The notes under the pieces: model-generated | The model's input: the letters and a program-made list of their open reading frames with translations, nothing else | Told to the model about the DNA's origin: nothing | Database searches by the model: none | Source: Neostapfia colusana | Taxonomy: Eukaryota; Streptophyta; Magnoliopsida; Poales; Poaceae | Direction of reading: 5' to 3' | DNA length: 64,000 bases | NCBI GenBank assembly: GCA_030760725.1 | Contig: JASWHV010000002.1 | Coordinates: 58,521,900 to 58,585,899, forward strand | Part shown: in pieces, positions 9,788-20,700 of the stretch | Layout: every line of letters starts with the position of its first letter | Position numbering within the stretch: position 1 is the first letter of the stretch | Program-made: the position numbers and the translations under genes

Positions 9788-12700
9788 ATGACTCATACTC
9801 GTGCCAACCCAGACGTTGGGGGTTCTAGTCAAGGGGGAGAAACCTCCCAACATCCTCCCGAGAACTCCTCGGGACAGCAGCAGCAACAGCAGCAACAACA
9901 ACAGCAAACACCGCCACCGCCACCACCAACGGTTACATTGGCTGACATTGTGGCGGCAATGGCGGGTTCTCATCAGCAACACACGGAGTTGCTGCAAACT
10001 CTCATCGCCAATACGTCTCGCCCAGAGAGACGTCAAGACCGTGAGGAGCGTCAACCGAGCTCCTACTCCGACTTCCTAACGACTCATCCCCCGGTATTCT
10101 CAAGGGCGGATGAACCCCTCAATGCAGACAACTGGCTCCGCACAATGGAGATGAAGTTTGGGCTGCTCCAACTAAGTGAGCAGCGCAAGACTCAGTTCAC
10201 GGTCCAGCAGCTCCAGGGATCCGCGAGCGCGTGGTGGGCAAACTTCTGTGCTTCACAGCCCACCGACCGAGTTATGACCTGGGTGGAGTTCCGGACGGCC
10301 TTCAGGGCCTATCACATACCGCCGGGTCTGATGAAGAGGACGACACAGGAATTCTTACACCTGCAACATGGGAGCCGGAACGCACTGGAATATTCCAGGA
10401 CGTTCAACGATCTCGTGCTCTACGCGTCATATCACGCCGATACTGACGAGAAGCGGCGGGACCACTTCTACCAGGGGCTTAACCCGCTCCTGAAGGAAAA
10501 ATTGGCGATGTTCAATCGCGGCAGCCTCAACGACATAATTGATGCTGCGATTGTTCAGGAGGACTCCGGCAAGGAGTTAGCAGCGGCGGAGAGAAACCGA
10601 AGCGCGCCGCAAAGCAGCGGAGAAGGAGGCGGTCCTTCTCAGAAGTTTCGGATGGTGAATCGGCCACCATCGGGTCCATGCTGGCAGCCACCACAGAGGT
10701 CGATGCCATTCCGCAGTCGGCTATATTCTTCACCGGCATTCAGGCCGGCACTGCCAGTACCACCTCCGCAACAACAACAGCAGCAGCGGGCGATGCCGCG
10801 TGCGTATGCACCTCAGCAGCGCATGCCGGGCTTTCATCCCCCGAGCACCGGACAAGCAGCGGTCACATGCTACAAATGTGGTCGCCCAGGACACTTCGCC
10901 AGCAGTTGTCCGGAGAGACAAGGTGGCGGAGTTTCACCGCAACTTCCGGGGAGGAATCAGCCCCGGAACCCCACTAATGCGCGGCCGGCAAACCCTAGGC
11001 CCGGCACTGTCCACCAACTTGCCATAGAGGACGTGCCGGAGGGTGAGCCAATCCTTGCGGGTATGTTCCAACTCCACCAGCATCCCACCATAGTGTTGTT
11101 TGATTCAGGCACCACGCATAGCTTCATTAGCCAAGCTTTCATTGATAGATATATCTTGCAAATACTACCCACCGATAGTCCTTATGTGATCTGTTCACCG
11201 GGTGGGAAAATTTCAGCAAGCATGATGGTCCCAAAAGCGCCATTATGCTTAGAGGGTAAAGTGTACCCTACATCTCTCATAATTTTAGAGGGACAAAAGG
11301 TCGATGTCATCTTAGGGATGTCGTCGTTAAGCCACCACGGCGCAGTTTTAGACGCCGTCCTCCGAATCATGCATTTGAATTCAGAAGTACACAAATCTCA
11401 TTCTTTAGCTCTGGACAGTCCAAAAATAAAACTTCCAAGTGTCTATCAACCCACAACCATCATATTGGAAGATATTCCAGTGGTCCAAGAGTTCCCTGAC
11501 GTGTTCCCGGATGATTTACCACGGATGCCGCCCGATAGAGAGGTGGAGTTCAAGATTGAACTTGCACCGGGAACCATGCAAATATCCTGAAGGCCATACA
11601 AGATGGCGCCCAAGGAGTTGTCTGAACTGAAGACTCAGCTCACGGACCTGCTGGAGAAGGGTTTTATTAGGCCGAGCTCCTCGCCATGGGGCTGTTCGGC
11701 ATTATTCGTGAAGAAGAAAGACGAGACGCTGCGGCTTTGCGTGGACTATCATCCATTAAATGCCGTAACCATCAAGAACAAGTACCCGTTGCCACGGATT
11801 GACATGTTGTTTGATCAGTTGGTCGAAGCAAGAATCTTTTCCAAGATGGACTTAAGATCTGGGTACCATCAGATTAAGATACTGGCTGAGGATATTCCGA
11901 AGACGGCTTTCTCGATGAGGTACGGGCTTTATGAGTACCTGGTCATGTCCTTCGGCCTCACCAATGCTCCAGCTCACTTCATGTACTTGATGAACTCGGT
12001 ATTCATGCCGGAGCTGGACAAGTTTGTCGTGGTCTTCATCGACGACATACTGGTATATTCCAAGTCGGAGGAAGATCACAAGAAGCATCTGCGTATAGTC
12101 TTGCAACGGCTGCGGGATCACAAGCTATACGCAAAATTCAGCAAATGCGAATTCTGGATATCTCAAGTGCCTTTTCTCGGGCATATCATCTCAGTGGAGG
12201 GTATCGCTGTAGACCCGAGTAAGTTCACACAAGTGCTGAATTGGAAGTCCCCGAGAACTGTTCATGAGGTACGGAGTTTCCTCAGACTCGCGGGATATTA
12301 TCGGAGGTTCATTCCGAACTTCTCGAAGATTGCCAAGCCTATGACGGAGCTGCTAAAGAAGGGTACCAAATATGTTTGGAGTCCAGCATGTGAAGAAGCA
12401 TTCAAGGCATTAGTGAAGCATCTGACATCAGCACCGGTTTTGGCGCAGCCAGACACAACAAAACCGTTCGATGTGTACTGCGATGCATCCGTCATTGGGC
12501 TCGGGTGTGTGCTGATGCAAGACCGAAGAGTGGTCGCGTATGGATCACGGCAGCTCAGAAACCATGAGCAGAATTATCCAATTCACGACTTGGAGCTCGC
12601 TGCCATGGTACTTGCACTGAAAATGTGGAGGCACTACCTACTCGGTAACCTCGTACATTTATATACCGACCACAAGAGCCTCAAGTACATATTCACTCAG

Positions 12701-13672
12701 AAGGAGCTGAACATGAGGCAGCGAAGATGGTTGGAACTGATAAAGGATTACGAAATAGAGATCCATTATCACCCTGGCAAGGCAAACGTAGTGGCGGATG
12801 CGCTAAGTCGCAAGTCACACGTCAACAATCTGACCATCACACTGTTGGAAGAGAGCGAACCACCACTGCATGTGATTCCACACGGAGCTCTCTACAACCT
12901 AGCTTTGATCCCCACCATCGGTGAAGAGATAGCGGCAGCTCAGAAACATGACAAGGGCATGCCGCATTTGCAGAGACATATAGACAGTGGGGAGCTGAAA
13001 TGTTTCTGGAAGGACGGAGACGGCGTCCTATGGTTCAAGGACCAGATGGTCGTACCCCGTAACCCGGAGTTACGGAAGAAATTTTTTGATGAGGCTCACT
13101 TATCAAAATTTTCTATTCACCCCGGCAGCAACAAAATGTATCAAGAACTCAGAAGCAAGTTTTGGTGGACACGGATGAAGCGGGAGATCGCGAAGTACGT
13201 GTCCGAGTGTGATACATGTCGAAGGGTGAAAGCAGACCATATGCAGAAACCGGGACTGCTGCAACCACTGGGAGTTCCTGCCTGGAAGTGGGAAGATGTG
13301 AGCATGGACTTCATCGTCGGTTTACTCACCACTTTTCAAAAACACGATTCGGTGTGGGTGATCGTCGACCGGCTCACCAAAGTTGCCCATGTCATCCCGG
13401 TCAACACCAACTACAACGCCAAGAAGTATGCTGAACTGTACATCTCACGGATCCTCTGCTTGTACGGCGTACCCCGTACCATCATATCGGATCGGGGCAC
13501 TTTATTTGTGTCCCGTTTTTGGGAGCAGCTACATGCTGCCTTGGGGACGAAGCTGATCCGTAGTTCAGCATACCTCCCGCAAACGGATGGGCATACTGAG
13601 CGGGTAAATCAGATCCTAGAAGACATGCTACGAGCTTGCGCTATCAACCACGGCAAGAATTGGGATGATCAC
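9788..13672 (+). pseudogene. gag-pol: Element A gag-pol, first part up to integrase
   Basis: The start is the ATG at 9788 (MTHTRANPDVGG), which aligns with the B start. In order: a Gln- and Pro-rich N-terminus, gag core (AWWANFCASQPTDRVMTW), CCHC knuckle (CYKCGRPGHFASSC), protease (LFDSGTTHSF), a TGA at 11588-11590 where B has CGA (Arg), reverse transcriptase with intact FIDD, RNase H (YCDAS, YTDHKS), and integrase with its HHCC zinc part (CDTCRRVK) and two of the DDE acids (SMDFIVGL, SDRGTLF) plus the Glu (TERVNQIL). The frame is the same before and after the TGA, so a single C-to-T change breaks it here. At 13672 element B interrupts after NWDDH. Confidence 0.95.
13668..13672 (+). repeat. 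Target-site duplication of element B, left copy
   Basis: ATCAC directly precedes the left LTR end of B and is repeated at 29101-29105 directly after the right LTR end. It is a 5-bp duplication, as expected for Ty3/gypsy integrase. Confidence 0.97.
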
Positions 13673-13776
13673 TGACACGACCCCACTGGTCCTGTCGAGC
13701 CAGGATCACGCTGAGGGGTGCTGCGTTGCACAGCACCGTATAACACACGTCAAAGGTACAAAGCGGAAGCGGAAGC

Positions 13777-13799
13777 TTTATTACATAAACAAGTTTATT
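13777..13799 (-). terminator. Polyadenylation signals, element B 3' LTR
   Basis: Two AATAAA hexamers on the minus strand (13777-13782, 13794-13799) lie just after the acidic ORF and about 100 bases before the LTR end. The same pair occurs in the 5' LTR at 25161-25183. Confidence 0.6.
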
Positions 13800-13903
13800 A
13801 ACATGTTTACATCAAAATAAGTTTAGTCCACACTCGCGGGCGTAGACTAAGCATCAAGTGCAAGTTCAGCCCTCGAACGTGTCCTTGCTAGCACACACGC
13901 ACA

Positions 13904-15163
13904 CTAACTCTGCGGCGGGCACGACTCCCATTCGACGGGGTTCCCCTCCTGGGGTTCCGTCTCCTCTTCGGGAGTCCCTTCCTCATAGAACCCTGCAAAA
14001 GCTTCAAACACAAGCAGTGAGCACGAAGGCTCAGCAAGTCTGACCCGTCTCACCTAAACATGGAACTTCTACATGAGGGTAATGGGTTGCATGAGGTAAA
14101 AATCATTTGCAAGGACTCGCCTAATTAGTAGAACCTTACTTTCAAGTTTTAGCAGCAGGTTGTGGAGAACTTTATGCTAAGGCACATGAGAGAGCCGCAA
14201 TCAAACAAGAAACGCATTTCTCTCATGTACTTTGCCCAAAGTTGAAAAGAACTTTAGTTAGCACTAAGCTACAACATATCATTAACAATCAATATCCAAC
14301 TTTCAATCAGCAACATTTTAACATGTAACTAGCCTGTTCTTTCTACGTCACGGTACAGTGAACAAGTGGTACTCACTGACCGCGAGGGACGGCGATTATA
14401 ATCGATTTACACCTGCAGGGTTACCCGAATAACCCGTCACGTACGCCCGTACTCGATGTTGCCTACAACAACCATCACGGACGCCGTACGCGACTACCTT
14501 TCACCCGTTAGCCAAATATTGAACCGGTCCCATCGTCCCGAGCAAGAGGTCCCTGCACGCGCATCTCTGTGCCGCCAGCTGATTTACACCTCGAGCTCTC
14601 AACCTACCCTCTGAACGACGGGCAATGCCTCAACACCCAGCTACCCGAGTTACATCAGTTTCCCGGTTCCCATATAGCCGGTAGGTCTTCGGTACTGTTC
14701 TAGCTTGTTCAACAGGCCCGCACACGGCTCGGTCCTCAATCGACACAAGCGGAGCTACAGCACACAGGCCCCAAAGTCCTGCTGCCCTTACTCTCCGCTC
14801 GGTCTCATTTTCTTGCCATGTGTTTCATGTGCTATCTCTACCCGAGCAATGTGCCTCTAGCCTATTCTCGCGAGTAGTTCCAACTACTCGACTTGTACCG
14901 AATCCTACTCTATCCTAGCAATGCAGTGGCTAACGAGGTTTTCAATCCTAAACCCAACCCATGGTTTTCTTGGCTGTGCAGTTGGGTTTCCAATCAAGAC
15001 TCTAATGCAACGAACAAAGGGAAACAAGTATGTGCTCAAAACAATAAAATTTGTAAAAAGGTTAATGCAAACCGGGGCTTGCCTTGCTGCTCTTGGTCGT
15101 AGGCTAGCTGTTCCTCCGGAGTAACGAAGTCTAGGACTTCGGGTTCCTCCTCGACCTTAGCGA
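13904..15163 (-). pseudogene. LTR-embedded acidic ORF, element B 3' LTR copy (start codon lost)
   Basis: Exon 1 (15083-15163) encodes KVEEEPEVLDFVTPEE and QLAYDQEQQ. Exon 2 (13904-13992) encodes FYEEGTPEEETEPQEG and VEWESCPPQS, then TAG. The intron (13993-15082) begins GC in a good donor context (CAAG/GCAAGC) and ends TTTTGCAG. The ATG that opens this ORF in A, C and F is absent: the stretch reads CATTG where A has CATG. So it is either inactive or uses another, unseen start. The coding exons themselves are unbroken. Confidence 0.5.
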
Positions 15164-17048
15164 CTACATGATAAGAACAATGTATGTATTAATTAAATGC
15201 CTTTGTATTAACTTTGAAGTTGTGAAGTCTATAACCCTTACTAGACAGACCTAATGACTGTGAAACTTTTACTGTGGCTTGGTTACAACCTAAACAAAGA
15301 CTTGGTCAAGTTTTAGTTGCAGCAAAGCTCATTTGAGCCCTCCACAAATAATTATGTCCTTGACCTTAATTGGAACCCTTAGGGTGTTCTAGGGATTTTC
15401 ATGAGACAAACTATGACTTTCTGAAAACTAGATTTTCAGAGGGTCCTAATGGAGTTGGTCTCACTTAATTTGGAAGTCTCTAACTAAAGATATGAGCTAA
15501 ACAATTTCAGAGAAAATCCTGAAAATGTTTCTGAACATTTTCTATTTTCTCTGGAACAGTTTTACTAATCACACCATTAGGTGGACTAAATGAGCTCAAA
15601 TGGATCTGAAATTTTTATGGTAGCTCAATGATATTTTGGTGAACATCTCAGCTAAATTTCAGGATTTTCCGCCAAAGGATTCTCCAGTTAAAATTCCTAA
15701 CAGTTTAAACATTAAGGAATTAATTCTGGAGAATTAGGGAATTTCATGAAGTGAAACTTGATTTTCTGGAAAGTACTCAGAGAGCTGAATCCAGCAAAAT
15801 TTGGTTCACTCAATTTGGAGCTTTCTAGCCAAAGTTATAAGGATTTGAAGTTTGAAGGAAATCTGAAAATCGGGGAAAAGTTTAAACTCGCGCGTGGGCC
15901 CAGGGGACACGCGTCGCACGCCGAAGCGACAGCACACCGCGGCCCACAAGGCTTTTGCGCGCCAGCACACCCGATCCCGGCCGCAGCCGGATCCCGATTC
16001 AAAATATCGGCCGCTGACAGCTGGGGTCCACCCCCTTCTTCAACCTCGCGACACCCGCGCTCCGCCGCCGAGGGACCTCGCCGGAGAGCTCGCCGCTGGC
16101 TGCTGTACCGCTCCAAACTTCTTGATTCTTGCCGCCCCTGCCTACTTTTACTTGGGGAACATGATCCGAGGGTCAGCTGCTCATGACAACGGCCGGAGCA
16201 TGGTCGGCGACGAGCCGCCATATCGGAACGACTTCGGCCATGTCGGCTGATGCCCCTAGTGCCTCAGCTACTTGAGAAACCGGTCGGGGAGCATCAGTGG
16301 ACCTCAGAGAAGGTTGACATGAACTCGGGGCAGCTCGGGGAAGGCCCGAAATAGGTCCTCACCGTGCGCCCGATACCCCCCGTTCGTTCCGCCATTAGTA
16401 GACCTTGAATTACGCCGGGCACAGAGGTTCTCCGGCCCAGAGTTGTGAAGGCAACTTGTGCGTCACCGTGTCTAGCTCGTGTGGGAGTGGCCTGAGGCCC
16501 TCTAATCCTTTCTAGAGCACGAATTAAACAGAATCGTACCCGAAGGTCGTTCTGCACACAGAAAGGGGAAAAGTGGAAATTCGCCGCCGGTGAGCAACCA
16601 CTCGAGCTGTGGCTCGGAGATGAGCAGCACCGGTCACCTGCGCGTCCAAGGGTGTCTTGGCTCGGGCGTGACAACGCCCAGGTTGGGCTGTCCACGAGAG
16701 CCCGAGGTGCGGCGGTTTTCAGTTCCGAGTTTGATCTTTCGGCACAGCCGATATCACTCGGTTTCAATCGATTTCTATCAATGGGAAGGATGGAGGATGG
16801 TTGCTAGTACCTTGCTGGGACCTTGGAATGGAAAGAGGGGGCTGCGATCGGCTTGATCAAGCAGGAACTCGAGCGGCGGCGATGGCAGTGGGAAAAGCAG
16901 TCGCGCACGTCGGTAGCTCGGGGAAATGGTGACTGAAGCACGCCGGGGAGGGAATAAATAGCCCGGCCGGCTGGTCTCCGGCTTGGGGCACGCAGCAGGA
17001 GCTGGCGCCGGCTGCCCCCTTCGGTGGCGCGCGCGCACAGCTGCCGGG

Positions 17049-17076
17049 AACCGACTGAACTGTGGTTCAGTCGGTT
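17049..17076. repeat. Perfect 12-bp hairpin in element B LTR
   Basis: AACCGACTGAAC and its exact reverse complement are separated by TGTG. It lies between the TCP-like palindrome and the presumed transcription start. A second copy is at 28433-28460 in the 5' LTR. Elements A (30453-30474) and F carry a different hairpin at the matching place. Confidence 0.7.
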
Positions 17077-17099
17077 TGCTTTGAGGCAGAGGCTGACAT

Positions 17100-17110
17100 G
17101 TGGGTCCCAC
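17100..17110. promoter_or_regulatory. TCP-like palindrome in element B 3' LTR
   Basis: GTGGGTCCCAC, 606 bases from the LTR 5' end. The same site is at 28484-28494 in the 5' LTR, at 30401 in A and at 40400 in G. TCP binding is inferred from the known GTGGGNCC core only. Confidence 0.5.
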
Positions 17111-17716
17111 TTCTCTTTTAACCTCTGAAATTTATTCCTAACAGCTGTGGTAAACAGTGAACCCTATTCTACCCTTGGCAATTCAAATTATTCACCCAAG
17201 AGCCATTTGAATTGATCAAAGTTCAAATGAGGTTTGGTTTGAATGAATTTCAGCACAAGTGCAGTTTGAAATTCAAATAAAGTTTGAATTTCTCCCCCTT
17301 AGCTCATGTCAAGATCAACTCCAAATGGAGTGAAAATTGGTGTGTGAGCTCACAAAAATGTGCTGAGCAAGAATATGCCTTCCACTTTTACATTCAGTGG
17401 GTGAAAACAGTTTGAATTTGAATATGGTTTCAAACTGCCCTTTTCCTAACTATACCCAAAATGACCTCAAAAAGGTTTTGAATTTGGGTGGAACTTGGCA
17501 TGGACATCCTTAGCAAAGTGTAGGAGTCTTCATATGTCCAGCCCATCTATATCACATGTGGGAAGTACCACTTTTGCAATGTGTGAGTTTGTTCCCTAAT
17601 GAGCATGTTGATAATTGTTACTTGCTCTTTATTTGTGTTCATCATTCTTCCTCAAATGAGGTGTGTGGTGTGGTGATGAACACTGCAAATGAGTGTCAAA
17701 AACTGAGGCCCTTACA

Positions 17717-17734
17717 TTCCTCCCCCCTTAAAAG
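17717..17734 (-). other. Element B polypurine tract
   Basis: The minus strand reads CTTTTAAGGGGGGAGGAA directly against the 3' LTR. This is the expected plus-strand primer of reverse transcription. F (45633-45650) has the same tract and A (29776-29792) one G fewer. Confidence 0.93.
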
Positions 17735-17784
17735 AATCTCGTCCCGAGATTATAAGGTGAAATGAGAGAGAGGACAGTGGAAAA

Positions 17785-20700
17785 TTACCGAATATGCGAC
17801 GTGAAAAAGTCGGGGTAGTTAGTGCGAAGGAATTCTTCGCTCTCCCATGTCGCTTCGTCCATGGAGTGATTACTCCATAGAATCTTGTAGAACCACAACG
17901 TACGGTTGCGTGTGGTTCGGGCCTTTTCATCAATAATCTGCACCGGTTCCTCCCGATAGGTGAGATCCGGTTGCAGTTCTTTAATGTCTTCCAGCTGAAC
18001 GGTAGTTGATAGCTTGAGACACTTCCTCAGCTGGGAAATGTGAAAGACGTCGTGCACACCGGAAAGTGCTTCTGGTAATTTCAGCCGGTATGCTACCGAT
18101 CCACATCTTTCGGTAATCTGGAATGGACCGATGAATCGGGGTGCCAACTTTCCTCTCACCCCAAATCTGTTTACGCCCTTCATTGGAGACACTCGTAGAT
18201 ATACGTGGTCCCCAACTTCGAATTGTAATGGGCGCCTTCTCCGGTCCGCATACTGTTTTTGACGGGATTGAGCGGCTTTTAGGTTCACTTGAATTAGTCG
18301 AACCTTTTCTTCCGCGTTGTTGACAAGGTCAATCCCGAAGGTAACCCTCTCGCCAGATTCACACCAGTTCAGTGGTGTGCGGCATTTTCTCCCGTATAGC
18401 GCCTCGTAGGGCGCCATCTTGATGCTGGCTTGGTACCCATTGTTGTACGAGAACTCGGCTAATGGCAAGTGATCATCCCAATTCTTGCCGTGGTCGATAG
18501 CGCAAGCTCGTAGCATGTCTTCTAGGATTTGATTTACCCGCTCCGTTTGCCCATCCGTCTGCGGGTGGTAGGCTGAACTACGGATCAGCTTCGTCCCCAA
18601 GGAAGCGTGTAGCTGCTCCCAAAAACGGGACACAAATAAAGTGCCCCGGTCCGATACGATGGTACGGGGTACGCCGTATAAGCATAGGATCCGTGAGATG
18701 TACAGTTCAGCGTACTTCTTGGCGTTGTAGTTGGTGTTGACCGGGATGAAATGGGCAACTTTGGTGAGCCGATCGACGATCACCCACACAGAATCATGTT
18801 TCTGTAAGGTGGTGGGTAAACCGACGACGAAATCCATGCTCACGTCCTCCCACTTCCAGGCAGGAATGCCCAGTGGTTGCAGCAGTCCCGGTTTCCGCAT
18901 GTGGTCTGCCTTCACCTGTCGACATGTATCACACTCGGACACGTATTTTGCCGTCTCTCGCTTCATCCGTGTCCACCAAAACTTGCTTCTGAGTTCTTGA
19001 TACATCTTGTTGCTGCCGGGGTGAATAGAAAACTTTGATAAGTGAGCTTCATCAAAGATTCTCTTCCTTAACTCCGGGTTTCGGGGTACGACGATCCGGT
19101 CCTTGAACCATAAGACGCCGTCTCCGTCCTTCCGGAAACATTTCAACTCCCCACTGTCTACTCGTCTCCGTAAATGTGACATGCCCTTATCATTCTTCTG
19201 GGCTGCCGCTATCTCTTCACGGATGGTGGGGATCAAAGCTAGGTTGTAGAGAGCTCCATGTGGAATCACATGTAGTGGTGGTTCGCTCTCTTCCAACGGT
19301 GTGATGGTCAGATTATTGACGTGTGACTTGCGGCTTAGCGCGTCTGCCACAACGTTTGCCTTGCCCGGATGATAATGGATCTCTATCTCGTAATCCTTTA
19401 TCAGTTCCAACCATCTTCGTTGCCTCATGTTCAGCTCCTTCTGAGTGAAGATGTACTTGAGGCTTTTGTGGTCGGTATATAAATGTACGAGGTTACCGAG
19501 TAGGTAGTGTCTCCACATTTTCAGTGCAAGTACCACGGCAGCGAGCTCCAAATCGTGAGTTGGATAATTTTGCTCATGGTTCCTAAGCTGTCGTGATCCA
19601 TACGCGACCACTCTTCGGTCTTGCATCAGCACACATCCGAGCCCAATGCCGGATGCATCGCAGTACACCTCGAACGGTTTTGTTGTGTCTGGCTGCGCCA
19701 AAACCGGTGCTGATGTCAGGTGCTTGACTAAAGCCTTGAATGCTGCTTCACATGCTGGACTCCAAACATATTTGGTAGCCTTCTTCAGCAGCTCTGTCAT
19801 TGGCCTGGCAATCTTCGAGAAGTTCGGAATGAACCTCCGATAATATCCCGCGAGTCCGAGGAAACTCCGTACCTCATGAACAGTTCTCGGGGATTTCCAA
19901 TTCAGCACTTGCGTGATTTTGCTCGGGTCCACAGCGATACCCTCCGCTGAGATGATATGCCCGAGGAAAGGCACTTGCGATATCCAAAACTCGCATTTGC
20001 TGAACTTTGCGTATAACTTGTGATCCCGCAGCCGTTGCAAGACTATACGCAGATGTTTCTTGTGATCTTCCTCCGACTTGGAGTATACCAGGATGTCGTC
20101 GATGAAGACCACGACAAACTTGTCCAGCTCCGGCATGAACACCGAGTTCATTAAATACATGAAGTGAGCTGGAGCATTGGTGAGGCCAAAGGACATGACC
20201 AGGTACTCATAAAGTCCGTACCTTGTCGAAAAAGCTGTCTTTGGAATGTCCTCAGCCCTGATCTTAATCTGATGGTACCCGGATCTTAAATCCATCTTGG
20301 AAAAGACCTTTGCTTCGACCAACTGATCAAACAACATGTCGATCCGTGGTAACGGGTACTTGTTCTTGATGGTTACGGCATTTAATGGACGGTAGTCCAC
20401 GCAAAGCCGCAACGTTTCATCCTTCTTTTTGACAAATAATGCCGAACAACCCCATGGCGAGGAGCTCGGCCTAATAAAACCCTTCTCCAGAAGGTCCGTG
20501 AGCTGAATCTTCAGTTCCGCCAACTCCTTGGGCGCCATCTTGTACGGCCTTCGGGATATTGGCATGGTTCCCGGTGCAAGTTCAATCTTGAACTCCACCT
20601 CTCTATCGGGTGGCATCCCCGGCAAATCATCCGGGAATACATCAGGGAACTCTCGGACCACTGGAATGTCTTCCAATCTGATGGTTGTGGCTTGATAGAC

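Larger units (their letters stand above)
13673..17716 (-). repeat. Element B 3' LTR (4044 bp)
   Basis: TGACACGACC at the left and CCTTACA at the right give the TG..CA ends. In the sense direction: AT-rich U3 with GAATTTGAA-type phrases, TCP-like palindrome (17100-17110), perfect hairpin (17049-17076), a weak TATTTAT box (16955-16962), a GC-rich block with a donor-like CAGCAAG/GTACTAG at 16811, AT-rich filler, the exons of the acidic ORF, and AATAAA at 13777-13782 and 13794-13799. The ORFs of 60-157 codons in the GC-rich block run on both strands and show no consistent conservation, so I do not call them genes. Confidence 0.96.

Noticed and set aside
16955..16962. TATTTAT in the B LTR as the proven promoter
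   Set aside because: The place suits a TATA box, but A, C, F and G have no equivalent, so I list it only as weak.
15835..17110. Long ORFs on both strands in the GC-rich part of the B LTR (also 27219-28494 and similar in A, C, F)
   Set aside because: They overlap on both strands, have low-complexity Pro/Arg/Ser content and no conserved frame between families. GC-rich DNA gives long chance ORFs. One frame (16294-16767) resembles 40878-41213 in G, but the two LTRs are similar DNA anyway.
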